Below are positions 27,408-35,990 of a stretch of DNA of 64,000 nt, piece after piece. The stretch's first letter is position 1; every line of letters begins with the position of its first letter. The position numbers and the translations under genes were made by a program. Where the stretch lies: assembly GCA_002408065.1 (NCBI GenBank), contig DHQI01000007.1, positions 37,400 through 101,399 of the forward strand, written 5' to 3'. The stretch comes from Bacteroidales bacterium UBA5342 (lineage in GTDB: Bacteria; Bacteroidota; Bacteroidia; Bacteroidales; UBA5342). The notes under the pieces are model-generated. The model saw only the letters and a program-made list of their open reading frames with translations. It was not told where the DNA came from and made no database searches.

Positions 27408-28424
27408 TTATTCTCCAGCTGCTATTTTTGCTCTTCTCAACAGCTCTGCTCTAATCATTAGTGCCCATTCTTTGTAACAATCTTCGTTGGCTTTCTCTAC
27501 TGAAGGTTTATTCGTTCCATTGCTGGAAATATCACTTAACCCCACCCCCCAGTCTCCAAGAAGCGTCCAGTAGGTGGCACAGTCAGAATCATCAACACTG
27601 TTATGAACATATTTCCCTTCGGCAAATATCTTCCCTAGCTTACTCACTTTGAACTGATCCCAGTATTCGGCTCCCTTAGGACTGCCACTCACAATGCCGT
27701 GTTGCCCTATTGCACCACATTCATAATACTTAATATGACCATTTAAAGCCATGTTTTTTAGGTAAGCACAAGCCTTAGCATCTTCTCTGCAGTTGGCTAC
27801 ATCCTCAGGATGCTCTGGCGATCCCTGATGCCAGGGCGAATTAGTCCAATGGGGAATAATTCTTATTTTCTCCAAAACGTCATACCTCTTATTAGCTATT
27901 GCGTAACTGACCAAAATAGCCGGCTCTGTAAGCGAACCCCAGCACAACACATTAATTGGTTCTGTACTATTATCAGCCTCCACAAACAAAGCTTCTACCG
28001 TGGTATAATCATCCAGACTTTTATAAGTCTTATCCGGATCAAAACGCTCTGCACTTTCCTTAATGCAACTCTGCACAAAGTTTATTTTTTCAGGGAAACC
28101 ACCAATATGCTTATTCAAATTCACCACTTCTTCCTGATAGGCTTTCCCGAAAAACGCGTTTGCCCATTGGGCTTGGTTCGGTGTAGTGCGATGCTCCTTA
28201 CGGTGCGTACTCCCAACAACAATTGCACGGGTATCAAACATATTGGCCATTAGTAAATAGGCTGCCATAGCCGACACATCATCCGGGTCGTTAATAGTCC
28301 CCATATGGTTATTCCCCGGTATTTCAGGATTTGTCATATCCGTGTATATCCACACCGCTGGCTTTTGAGCATTAATACTAAAAAAACCTATCAAAACAAA
28401 CAAAATTATCAACGTCCTTCTCAT
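27408..28424 (-). CDS. Secreted nucleoside-hydrolase-like protein (DUF1593-type)
   Basis: 338 aa; signal peptide 1-20 ending INAQ. The N-terminus of the mature protein has the calcium-binding Asp cluster of nucleoside-hydrolase folds: WIYTDM, then INDPDDVSAMAAYLLMAN. Further on it has NVLCWGSLTEPAILVSYA and IIPHWTNSPWHQGSPEHP. The pattern matches the secreted DUF1593 proteins found in polysaccharide loci rather than housekeeping nucleosidases. It starts 10 bp after the stop of the 28435-30072 beta-helix gene and is therefore in the same operon. A glycan-directed hydrolase role (on N- or O-ribosyl/arabinosyl-like bonds) is inference. The same type of domain forms the N-terminus of the 1019-aa protein at 37202-40261. 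Confidence 0.75.
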   Translation of the reverse strand: MRRTLIILFVLIGFFSINAQKPAVWIYTDMTNPEIPGNNHMGTINDPDDVSAMAAYLLMANMFDTRAIVVGSTHRKEHRTTPNQAQWANAFFGKAYQEEVVNLNKHIGGFPEKINFVQSCIKESAERFDPDKTYKSLDDYTTVEALFVEADNSTEPINVLCWGSLTEPAILVSYAIANKRYDVLEKIRIIPHWTNSPWHQGSPEHPEDVANCREDAKACAYLKNMALNGHIKYYECGAIGQHGIVSGSPKGAEYWDQFKVSKLGKIFAEGKYVHNSVDDSDCATYWTLLGDWGVGLSDISSNGTNKPSVEKANEDCYKEWALMIRAELLRRAKIAAGE

Positions 28425-28434
28425 CTTTCTTATT

Positions 28435-30072
28435 TTATTCTACAGTTACATTATCCACTTGAAATTCTCCTATCTCAATATCATCCAGCGTCAGCTTCTC
28501 CCCATTAATCAGTATGTTTTTCAACGCTATATTGCGAATCCAGGAACTTGACTTCTCTCTTTCTTTCCGTCCTTTGCTGGAGGTAATATTACTCTTATTG
28601 ATAACCGGTCCGTCAACAATAAAATTCTCCATTGTAATATCATGCAAGGAACCTAAATTACCGCTACCATTAGTTTCTAAACGAAAAAGTGTCCACACCG
28701 GCCCCTCTATGCTGATGTTTTTAAAATGAACATGCCCCACATCGCCTTCGCGTGATTTTCTTGAGCCAATAATCATACGATTGTTGGCCTCTTCGGTATG
28801 TCCGCAATGTAATATATTACAATCGTGCACATAAGTGCCTTGTTGATTGACTTTGGCTCCGCCCCAGCTAAACTGAAAAACACAACCATTATTACCTTGC
28901 CAAAAATTACAATGATGGATATGTCCATAATTCGGACTGACATAAAGCGCATCGTCATTGCAATGAAAAAAGCAATCATAAATTGTGGTATTAGCTTGAC
29001 CTATGGTCGATATTCCATCTGTATTATAAGGCCATGCACCAACCATTTTCACATTATAAATAGTCATAGGAACGCCGGTAGCACGAATAAAAAACTGACG
29101 TGGACTAGCAATGGTAATCCCTTCAATGGTCAGGTTATCACAGCCACTACCCGGATAATCAGCATAGGTATTCCAGCTCACATCGTTCTGATCAGACAAC
29201 ATATTAATAGCATGATAGCGCATACGCTCAGCCACCCTCTTTTTAAATCCTGTTTCTTTCTTAAGTGCAAGTACTGCAGCGCGCGAAATACTATCACCGG
29301 CCAAAATACCACGCCCGCGAATAGTCACATTAGGCGCCATACGCCCATGTAAGGTTCCAAGCAGATAAGATCCTCCGGCCAAATAAATCGTTTGATTGGC
29401 AAATACTTCGAAAGCAACTCCAATAGGATGCACTCCCGGTTCAAACCAAACAACAGAAGCCTCTTTGGCCTTAGCCTTTACGAGCTCCATATTATCTCCG
29501 GGGCGCACGACTAATGTTCCCATTTTATCCTTTTCCGGTATGCCCTGTTCCAACGCATCGGCAAACAAAAAAAGTGGATTCAAATAATCACCGTTCATGA
29601 TGATAGCCACTTTGCGGGGTTCTTGCAGTGTAAACTCCAATTCCCCGTTGTTCACAACACCTGAAATACCATAAGCAGAGGGTAAAATCTCAAACTGATT
29701 TATCTCAGTATCCGGACAACTGAGCTGTACTTTTATCTCATCATCAAAAGAAAAACAAGTGTAGGAACAAGACTGCTCTGCCTTTAAGTCACCTTCATTA
29801 CCTGAAAAATAAAAATCCTTAAGTTGTGGATTCTCATTTATGCCTTTAATCACTCCACTACGTATACGTTCAGCATTAGCGGCATCATTGTCGAGTGGGG
29901 TTGAGTAATAAACAAAAGAACGATAATCCTCTCCCCCCTGCTGCACAACTACCTTAAATTTTTCTGAAGCAACAACACCTTGAGGTTGTGGATAAACATC
30001 CACCTTTGCCATAGCTCCCAAAGAATAGCTTAATAGCATAATCAGCCATAAAAAGATACTTGAATTTTTCAT
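28435..30072 (-). CDS. Beta-helix glycosidase (GH49/GH28-like), secreted
   Basis: The 545-aa protein has a signal peptide (1-22), an N-terminal beta-sandwich (about 25-180) with the ILPSAYGISG and FTLQEPRKVAI segments typical of GH49/GH28-type helices, and a right-handed beta-helix (about 190-540). Candidate catalytic residues: NTDG (350-353), Asp pair 373-374 (HCNDDALYV) and NNGCVFQFSWGG (394-405). The NTDG plus DD arrangement is also that of GH28, but no GH28 GHG or RIK motif follows; Q-F-S-W occupies the GH49 Q-x-G-W turn. The gene overlaps the upstream GH43 gene by 4 bp (ATGA), implying translational coupling. Confidence 0.78.
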   Translation of the reverse strand: MKNSSIFLWLIMLLSYSLGAMAKVDVYPQPQGVVASEKFKVVVQQGGEDYRSFVYYSTPLDNDAANAERIRSGVIKGINENPQLKDFYFSGNEGDLKAEQSCSYTCFSFDDEIKVQLSCPDTEINQFEILPSAYGISGVVNNGELEFTLQEPRKVAIIMNGDYLNPLFLFADALEQGIPEKDKMGTLVVRPGDNMELVKAKAKEASVVWFEPGVHPIGVAFEVFANQTIYLAGGSYLLGTLHGRMAPNVTIRGRGILAGDSISRAAVLALKKETGFKKRVAERMRYHAINMLSDQNDVSWNTYADYPGSGCDNLTIEGITIASPRQFFIRATGVPMTIYNVKMVGAWPYNTDGISTIGQANTTIYDCFFHCNDDALYVSPNYGHIHHCNFWQGNNGCVFQFSWGGAKVNQQGTYVHDCNILHCGHTEEANNRMIIGSRKSREGDVGHVHFKNISIEGPVWTLFRLETNGSGNLGSLHDITMENFIVDGPVINKSNITSSKGRKEREKSSSWIRNIALKNILINGEKLTLDDIEIGEFQVDNVTVE

Positions 30073-31694
30073 TCTTTACTTTTATATTCAAACCAATCAA
30101 AACACGCCTTATTCTTCGATGCTTTCCCGCTACTTGTAGCGTACATCCCGACAAATGGACCATTGAAGCCACTCGCCTTTTCATCCGAAATAATACTTAA
30201 ATCTTGAGTAGTCCCAATAGGCTTTAGCTCTGCTTCTGATTTTCCGTAGTAAAAATCAACGCTATTGTTATGAGCTTTTGCACATAGTACAATATCTTTT
30301 TTCTCATAAGCCACAGCAGCCACCTTTTCCTGTATTCCTCCAAATGTTTTTAGTAGTATAATTTCATTTCCCTGCTTTAATAGCTGATAATGATTAAGGC
30401 TTCTTCTATAAATTACTAAACCAGCTTTTTCATTCTCCCTCTTACTTTTAAATGTCATTTTAGTTGAGGCCTCCCATTGGTGATGTTGTATGCGTCTGGC
30501 AATAAAAGATGGATTGGTCAAACTATCGATAACCTGAGGGCGAAGCTGTAAAGCTAATACACCATCGTGCAATTCGTGCCACTGCTCATAGGGAGTTCTC
30601 AAAAAATTCCATTGCAAAGCCAAACGTTCACCCTCAAAATGGTCTTTTGTAGGTACTTCTGGAATGGGTGTCCAAGGTAAGTCTGGTCTTTTTTGAACAA
30701 CAGACAAGCCCCCCACTCCTGGGTTAAAAATGGGACTCATATCTCCTTCATTTTCTTCAAAAACAACTGGAGTTAAGAATGTTTCACGCGCCAACAATGT
30801 TTGTCCATCAACCTTGCGTTTAGCCAAGCCTACAAACCACCAATCACCTTTTTGTGTCTGCACTAGATCACCATGTCCTACAGAATGAACAGGGTAATCT
30901 CTTCCAAACTGACGATGACTCAGCACAGGGTTGACGTGATTGGGCACATAAGGCCCCCATATACTATCACTATGATGTATCGTTATACAATGGTAATAAC
31001 CCGTACCCCCCTCAGCTACAAGCAAAATATATTTTCCATCTTTTTTATAAATATGAGGTCCTTCAGTCCAACGGGCATTAGTGGCATGACCGTGAGTCAA
31101 CTGCTTTCGCTCACCCACCAGTTTTTTTTGCTCCAAATCCAACACTTGCATCCAAGCCCCATTCTTTTGAGGCCAATCATTCACACCTGTAATATTGGCG
31201 TGACCAGTATAATAACATGTCCCATCATCGTCCCAAAACAAATCAGGATCGATACCACGCGAATGCAACCACACAGGATCAGACCAAGGACCGGCCGGAT
31301 TTTCAGCCGTGATGTAGAAGTTGCCTTCGCACTGTACGCATGTATTTATGATATAAAACAAACCATCATGATACCGTATAGTTGGTGCATAAACACCGCG
31401 CGAATCACCTAATCCCTCAGGCAATTCAACCTGATCAGGACGATGTATACCATAACCAATTAGTTCCCAATTCACCAAATCCTTGCTATGATAAACAGGC
31501 AAGCCGGGATACCATTCAAAACTAGAGTTTACCAAATAATAGTCGTCACCTACCCTACAAATCGATGGATCCGGATGAAAACCCGGAATAATAGGGTTAG
31601 TAAAGTTTTCTGCCACCTTGTCCTGAGCCATACAACTCTGCATCATTCCACAGAATATGAGCAATATAAAAAATACTTTCTTCATCAACTTCAT
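30069..31694 (-). CDS. GH43 glycosidase with C-terminal concanavalin-like domain
   Basis: 541 aa; leader 1-24 (QSCMAQ). The GH43 propeller (about 30-325) shows D42 (FHPDPSI), D149 (GIDPDLFWDDDG) and E211 (RWTEGPHIYKKDGKY). VYAPTIRYHDGLFYIINT is the second-blade motif. Residues about 345-535 form a beta-sandwich like the C-terminal domain of the beta-xylosidase/arabinofuranosidase branch of GH43 (subfamilies 10-12). It is the promoter-proximal gene of the minus run 31694-20686 and overlaps the beta-helix gene by 4 bp. It is divergent from the double GH43 gene, and the shared spacer holds TGTACA words. Exo-xylosidase or arabinofuranosidase are the likeliest activities. Confidence 0.88.
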   Translation of the reverse strand: MKLMKKVFFILLIFCGMMQSCMAQDKVAENFTNPIIPGFHPDPSICRVGDDYYLVNSSFEWYPGLPVYHSKDLVNWELIGYGIHRPDQVELPEGLGDSRGVYAPTIRYHDGLFYIINTCVQCEGNFYITAENPAGPWSDPVWLHSRGIDPDLFWDDDGTCYYTGHANITGVNDWPQKNGAWMQVLDLEQKKLVGERKQLTHGHATNARWTEGPHIYKKDGKYILLVAEGGTGYYHCITIHHSDSIWGPYVPNHVNPVLSHRQFGRDYPVHSVGHGDLVQTQKGDWWFVGLAKRKVDGQTLLARETFLTPVVFEENEGDMSPIFNPGVGGLSVVQKRPDLPWTPIPEVPTKDHFEGERLALQWNFLRTPYEQWHELHDGVLALQLRPQVIDSLTNPSFIARRIQHHQWEASTKMTFKSKRENEKAGLVIYRRSLNHYQLLKQGNEIILLKTFGGIQEKVAAVAYEKKDIVLCAKAHNNSVDFYYGKSEAELKPIGTTQDLSIISDEKASGFNGPFVGMYATSSGKASKNKACFDWFEYKSKE

Positions 31695-31760
31695 TTTTAC
31701 TGATTACAGATTTTACCTGAATACAAAATTACTAACAAGTACTTGATCCATTATAAAACC

Positions 31761-31858
31761 TGTATTTAAGACTTGCTTCATTGTACAACAAACAACTCTG
31801 ACAACATTAAATCTGGCAATAAAAACAAGTTTGTACAAAAGATGAATCACCACGAACA
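31761..31858. promoter_or_regulatory. TGTACA words in divergent spacer
   Basis: Exact TGTACA at 31782-31787 and 31832-31837. Imperfect partners sit 21 bp away: TGTATT at 31761 for the first and CGAACA at 31853 for the second. The spacer separates the minus GH43 operon (start 31694) from the plus double-GH43 operon (start 31921), so both could be controlled from here. Confidence 0.45.
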
Positions 31859-31888
31859 AATGAGCGCCAATGGAGCAAACACAACCTG

Positions 31889-31896
31889 TACCTTTG
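31889..31896 (+). promoter_or_regulatory. Bacteroidota -7 promoter element
   Basis: TACCTTTG is an exact match to TANNTTTG, 24 bp before the ATG at 31921. No clear -33 TTTG is seen at the expected distance. The position supports the start at 31921 rather than the upstream in-frame ATG at 31870, which would lie outside the transcript. Confidence 0.5.
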
Positions 31897-31920
31897 TTTA
31901 AGGTAGTAAAATATTTAACG

Positions 31921-33783
31921 ATGAAGAATACATTATACTTCTTGGCAATGCTGACAATTGCCAGTGCCTTAAATGCCCAAAACCTGCTTAGCACCGATTA
32001 CGATGCACAGGTGGTAAGTCCTATACTCAGTGATTCCATACGGCATCCTAATATTCTTTTGGCAAAGGACGGCTACTACTACCTTACAGGAACACAAGGA
32101 GGACATAATTGGGAAAAAGAAAACACAAGCATCAGCTTATGGCAATCAAAAGACCTAAAACAGTGGAAAAACACAGGTGAGATTTGGAATATAGCCCAAC
32201 ACGAAGCTTTCAAATTACCCAAAACAGGCCTACCCGGCACCTATCACAGTCAAAAAGTGGTGGCTTTCAGAGCACCGGAAGTCGCTCAAATCAATCAGGA
32301 TTTTTACTTAATATATGCACAAACTACAGGTGGCATTTGCCTTTGCAAAAGCCAAACACAAAAGGCAGAGGGGCCATACAAGGCGCATGCAGTTCTAAGA
32401 AGCTATGGCTACGATCCATCGCTATTTCAAGATGATGACGGCAAAGTATATTTAACATTTAACGGCGGTTTCGTTGGCCTTTTAAATGAAGATTTGAGTG
32501 CTTTGGCTGAACATCCCCGGTTTATCTATCCTGAAATAGCATCAAAAAAAGGCTGGGGACTGCCTCCTACACTAGACAGGATTGGCACTTATGGCGCAAA
32601 AATCTTCAAGTTAAACGGCAAATACTGCATCAGCGCAGGTGATGCCCATTGGCGTTTGAGTACGTATTGTCACGATTTATTTATTTCACAGTCGGAAGGT
32701 GACATTTACGGTCCATACCACAGACGCTATATGGCTGTACCGCACGCTGGTAATGCTTGCGTATTCGAAGGTAAAAACGGACAATGGTGGTCTACTTATT
32801 CGGGAAACCCTGATGATGCTTACACGCTATTTTCAGGCCAAACAGGCATCATTCCTATGACAGAAGTGAATAAAGGAGACAAGAAAGTATTACTCCCCTC
32901 TCCTAAAGTCATTATGGAAAAAGGCCCCACTGCAAGCTGCCACCCTGTCAAGGACTTAAAAGACCAATTTGCCCGTGATCCAAGCATCTGTATAGGGCAC
33001 GATAATGCGTACTATATGGTATGTACTATTGGCCCAGAATCACGCGGTCCCAAGGGTGGAATTAAAATGTGGCGATCGGAAGATTTGCACCACTGGGAAA
33101 GCCTGGGCTACGTATGGACTTGGAAAAAGGACAGCCCTCAATGGCTAAAGGAGCGCAATATGAACGATAACTTATGGGCGCCGGAAATAAGCTTTATCAA
33201 TAACAGATATTACATTGCGATTAGTTTAAGCAAAGTACCACGCTGTGTGATGCTACTCCAAAGTCCGAAAAACAATCCCACAGGCAAATACAATGATCCG
33301 GTAGGTCATAAAATTGCAGATGGCATAGACGGCTACCTGTTCAAAGATGTGGACAAGACCGTTTATTTCTTATGGGGCAACGGGCACATAGCTCCAATGA
33401 AAAAAGACATGAGCGGTTTTGCCGCTGAGCCCTGGCACATCAAAGACAAAAACGGACTATCACTGGGTTACGAAGGCGTTGGTATTATTCGCCACAAGGG
33501 AAAATACATTATACATGCAGCCGACCATAGCGGCGACCACAATGGCAGCTACGATATGACCTATGTGGTAGCAGACAACATCAATGGTCCCTATTCTGAA
33601 CGAACTGTCACACTGCCTCACGTCGGACACACAACTATCTTTAAAGGCAAAGACAACAAATGGTATTGCTCCATATTTGGTTCTACAGGAAATTTTTCAT
33701 TCCACAATCGCTTTGGATTATTGGAATTAGAAATAAGGGATGATTTTCAGTTTGAAGTGAAAGATACTCGGATAGGGTATTAG
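31921..33783 (+). CDS. Tandem double-GH43 protein, first domain degenerate
   Basis: Start at 31921 (MKNTLYFLAM), giving 620 aa with signal peptide 1-20; the frame is open from 31870, but that extension has no leader and precedes the -7 element. Two propeller domains lie end to end, about 35-335 and 345-620. The second has a full GH43 set: D353 (ARDPSI), D470 (GIDGYLF) and E518 (GYEGVGII). In the first, the base Asp position reads RHPNIL (His43) and the acid Glu position reads TYGAKIF (Tyr in place of Glu), while the middle Asp is kept (YDPSLFQDDDG, D165). The first propeller is therefore probably a non-catalytic binding domain. It heads a plus-strand operon ending with aldose 1-epimerase. Confidence 0.85.
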   Translation: MKNTLYFLAMLTIASALNAQNLLSTDYDAQVVSPILSDSIRHPNILLAKDGYYYLTGTQGGHNWEKENTSISLWQSKDLKQWKNTGEIWNIAQHEAFKLPKTGLPGTYHSQKVVAFRAPEVAQINQDFYLIYAQTTGGICLCKSQTQKAEGPYKAHAVLRSYGYDPSLFQDDDGKVYLTFNGGFVGLLNEDLSALAEHPRFIYPEIASKKGWGLPPTLDRIGTYGAKIFKLNGKYCISAGDAHWRLSTYCHDLFISQSEGDIYGPYHRRYMAVPHAGNACVFEGKNGQWWSTYSGNPDDAYTLFSGQTGIIPMTEVNKGDKKVLLPSPKVIMEKGPTASCHPVKDLKDQFARDPSICIGHDNAYYMVCTIGPESRGPKGGIKMWRSEDLHHWESLGYVWTWKKDSPQWLKERNMNDNLWAPEISFINNRYYIAISLSKVPRCVMLLQSPKNNPTGKYNDPVGHKIADGIDGYLFKDVDKTVYFLWGNGHIAPMKKDMSGFAAEPWHIKDKNGLSLGYEGVGIIRHKGKYIIHAADHSGDHNGSYDMTYVVADNINGPYSERTVTLPHVGHTTIFKGKDNKWYCSIFGSTGNFSFHNRFGLLELEIRDDFQFEVKDTRIGY

Positions 33784-33788
33784 TAAAG

Positions 33789-33839
33789 AGAACTAGAGTG
33801 AACTAGAGTGTGCTAAAGTGACTAGAGTATATTAAAGTT
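33789..33839. repeat. Short degenerate tandem repeat
   Basis: About 10-12-bp units around AACTAGAGTG (AACTAGAGTG, AACTAGAGTG, TGCTAAAGTG, ACTAGAGTAT, ATTAAAGTT), immediately after the stop of the double-GH43 gene. The rest of the spacer to 34056 holds a small palindromic segment (CGCTGAAGCTTTAGCG, about 33973-33988) and no gene. Confidence 0.55.
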
Positions 33840-34056
33840 ATATATGACTATCTCTGTTTTGACAAAGCAAATCCTGATTAACATCTCTTTTGAAAACAAA
33901 TTGAGAAAATAAATTAATAATACGATGAAACGAACATGTAAATTTCAATTATTCATTTTACACATACGCGTGTCGCTGAAGCTTTAGCGTAAGCATAAGA
34001 GAATGATTGAAATTTCATGAGAGTTCCATGTGGCAAAAAAATAAAATTATAAACAG

Positions 34057-35181
34057 ATGAAAAAACACCTTATGCTATTGCCCCTCATTCTGCTCATAGT
34101 GGGATGCGGCAAGAAAAACAAAAAAGAATTAGTATTTCAATACCAAAACCCTATTACCTCCGGTATTGACAAAAATGGTTTGCGCGATTGCCAGATACTA
34201 AGAGACGGCGACTACTGGTATATGACCGGAACATCGTACCCGCACTGGAGTCGTCAGGAAAAAGATGGCAACTACAATAAAGGCGTGGCGCTTTATCGTT
34301 CAAAAGACATTAACAACTGGGAATTTGTAAAATACATCGTAGAAGCAGGCGGGGTAGACAAGTGGTATCACCGCCGCTTTTGGGCACCCGAAATTCAAAA
34401 GATCGGCAACAAGTATTATGCCCTATTCAATTGCCGCAACGATAGCTTAGGATATGTGGGACAATTTACGGGATACGCTGTAGCAGACCATATCGAAGGT
34501 CCTTATACTATCGTTACCGAAGACAAACCATTATCAGCCGGCAATGACCTCACCTTTTTTGAAGATACCGACGGTAAAGTATGGGCTTTCTGGAACAGGG
34601 GGCGGGAATTTGGGATCGGTTTTGCACAAATAGATCTTGCAACGGCTACATTTCTAACAGAGCGCACAAGTGCCATACAGCCCTCTAAAGTAGATTATGC
34701 ATATGATGATAAAGGTGAAATACTTAAAGAAGCAGCTTACGATGGCCGCCTAAAACCTAAAGTGGCCAAATATCACGACTGGGATGCTATTGGTATAGAG
34801 GGCGCCTACGTCATCAAAGAAAAAGGGACCTACTACCTTTTTTATTCCAGCTGGACCCGCGGCTATGAGATAGGATATGCTACCGCAAAAAAAATCACCG
34901 GTCCATGGACTAAACACAAAGACAATCCTTTTTACGGAGCACAAAGCAAGGAAGCTTGTGAGAAAAATGGTTTCGTCTGGGAAGGTGATTCTCAAAACCC
35001 CTTTAACCAAGTGGGACATAACGAAATTTTTAAAGGACCTGATGGTCGTTACTGGCTATCTTGTCATGGCATTATTCCTGGCAATCAACCCTCGCTGGTT
35101 ATCGACCCTATATGGTTTGATGAAGAAGGCAATATTCAGTGCGACGGACCAACGTATACTTTGCAAAAGGTGTATAGGTAG
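34057..35181 (+). CDS. GH43-family lipoprotein
   Basis: 374 aa; a lipobox LLIVGC (C17) predicts membrane anchoring. Single GH43-like propeller: base Asp in GLRDCQILRDGDYWYM (D44), middle Asp in GNDLTFFEDTDG (D164) and acid Glu in GIEGAYVIKEKGTYYLFY (E248). FWAPEIQKIGNKYYALF is the second-blade motif. The DC following Arg, instead of the usual DP, is a minor departure. An insertion around 205-240 (VDYAYDDKGEILKEA) precedes the acid blade. It is the second gene of the 31921-37133 plus run. Likely an exo-acting pentosidase, possibly a relative of the 10587-11669 enzyme. Confidence 0.82.
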   Translation: MKKHLMLLPLILLIVGCGKKNKKELVFQYQNPITSGIDKNGLRDCQILRDGDYWYMTGTSYPHWSRQEKDGNYNKGVALYRSKDINNWEFVKYIVEAGGVDKWYHRRFWAPEIQKIGNKYYALFNCRNDSLGYVGQFTGYAVADHIEGPYTIVTEDKPLSAGNDLTFFEDTDGKVWAFWNRGREFGIGFAQIDLATATFLTERTSAIQPSKVDYAYDDKGEILKEAAYDGRLKPKVAKYHDWDAIGIEGAYVIKEKGTYYLFYSSWTRGYEIGYATAKKITGPWTKHKDNPFYGAQSKEACEKNGFVWEGDSQNPFNQVGHNEIFKGPDGRYWLSCHGIIPGNQPSLVIDPIWFDEEGNIQCDGPTYTLQKVYR

Positions 35182-35254
35182 AGGACGGATGACAGAAGAC
35201 GGAAGACGGAAGACGGAAGACGGATGACGGATGATGGAGGACGGATGACGGAGA
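35182..35254. repeat. GACGGA-type 7-bp tandem repeat
   Basis: About ten irregular 7-bp units of GACGGAA/GACGGAT, starting at the stop codon of the GH43 lipoprotein gene and ending 26 bp before the DUF1080 start. Two in-frame ATGs inside and just after the repeat (35224, 35245) extend the next reading frame, but they carry no leader sequence. Confidence 0.8.
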
Positions 35255-35280
35255 CCTGCTTAAATCTAACACTAAAAAAG

Positions 35281-35973
35281 ATGAAATCGATATTAAGTAT
35301 CCTTCTATTAATCATATTCTCAGTGACGGTAGTGTCGCAAATCCCTGAAGGTTTCACCCCTCTTTTCCCAAAAGGAAATCTAGAAGGCTGGACGCGCATA
35401 GGAACAAGCTTACCGGATAGTGTATGGACTTGGGAAGGCAAAATTCTAAAAACAAGCCAAGGGAATACCGGCGGTGCTGGGTGGATTCAGTACAATGAGA
35501 AAATGACGGATTTCGAGCTCTATTGTGAATGGAAGTGCGACTACAATGGTAATTCCGGTCTGTTCCTTCATGTTGGCAATAGTGCCAAAGAACCTTATTG
35601 GGAGGCTATCGAAATACAAATATGCGAAGACCCTAGCTTTAGTTGGTGGTGGGCAAAAGATGGCTATTACATCGGTGATCCACGCCAAATATCAGGTTCA
35701 GTATACGGTTTTGCAGGTGGTAATCTTGGCGCTTACAATGGCAGAAACAAGTGGAATACAATGCATGTAAGTTACATCAAAGAGCGCATTGTAGTAGTGC
35801 TAAACGATGTAGAAATGGTCAATATAAGTGTTAATGACTACAACGAAGATATTAAACTCTGGAATAAAACACGCCCGGCACTTTCCAAGCGCCCACGCTC
35901 TGGTTATATTGGACTGCAGTCGCACAAGGGGGGAGCTACATATTACCGCAATGTAGCCATTAAAAAGTTATAA
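35281..35973 (+). CDS. Secreted DUF1080 protein (3-keto-disaccharide hydrolase-like)
   Basis: Start at 35281 (MKSILSILLL), giving 230 aa with signal peptide 1-19. The jelly-roll has the DUF1080 pattern: GFTPLFPKGNLEGWT near the mature N-terminus, then FELYCEWKCDYNGNSGLFLHV, EIQICEDP and a terminal RSGYIGLQSHKGGATYYRNVAIK. The family includes 3-keto-glucoside/disaccharide hydrolases and binding domains of concanavalin-type fold. It lies between the GH43 lipoprotein and galM, 17 bp before the latter, so it probably acts in the same pathway. Whether it hydrolyses a keto-sugar here is not known; no glucose-fructose oxidoreductase-like partner is in the window. Confidence 0.85.
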   Translation: MKSILSILLLIIFSVTVVSQIPEGFTPLFPKGNLEGWTRIGTSLPDSVWTWEGKILKTSQGNTGGAGWIQYNEKMTDFELYCEWKCDYNGNSGLFLHVGNSAKEPYWEAIEIQICEDPSFSWWWAKDGYYIGDPRQISGSVYGFAGGNLGAYNGRNKWNTMHVSYIKERIVVVLNDVEMVNISVNDYNEDIKLWNKTRPALSKRPRSGYIGLQSHKGGATYYRNVAIKKL

Positions 35974-35990
35974 CTTAAATCAAAACTAAT

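Noticed and set aside
28825..29352. 175-aa plus-strand open frame antisense to the 28435-30072 gene
   Set aside because: Shadow in a beta-helix gene; repetitive Ile/Thr/His composition and no domain.
31870..31920. Upstream in-frame start for the double-GH43 gene
   Set aside because: It precedes the TACCTTTG promoter element and adds a non-leader stretch before a normal signal peptide at 31921.
33840..34056. Possible small gene or RNA between the double-GH43 and GH43 lipoprotein genes
   Set aside because: No open frame with a start and ribosome site and no conserved RNA feature could be recognised; only a small palindrome is present.
35182..35254. Possible CRISPR array
   Set aside because: The 7-bp units are contiguous and have no spacers; it is a simple tandem repeat.
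35224..35280. Upstream in-frame start for the DUF1080 gene
   Set aside because: It begins inside the GACGGA repeat; the signal peptide starts at 35281.
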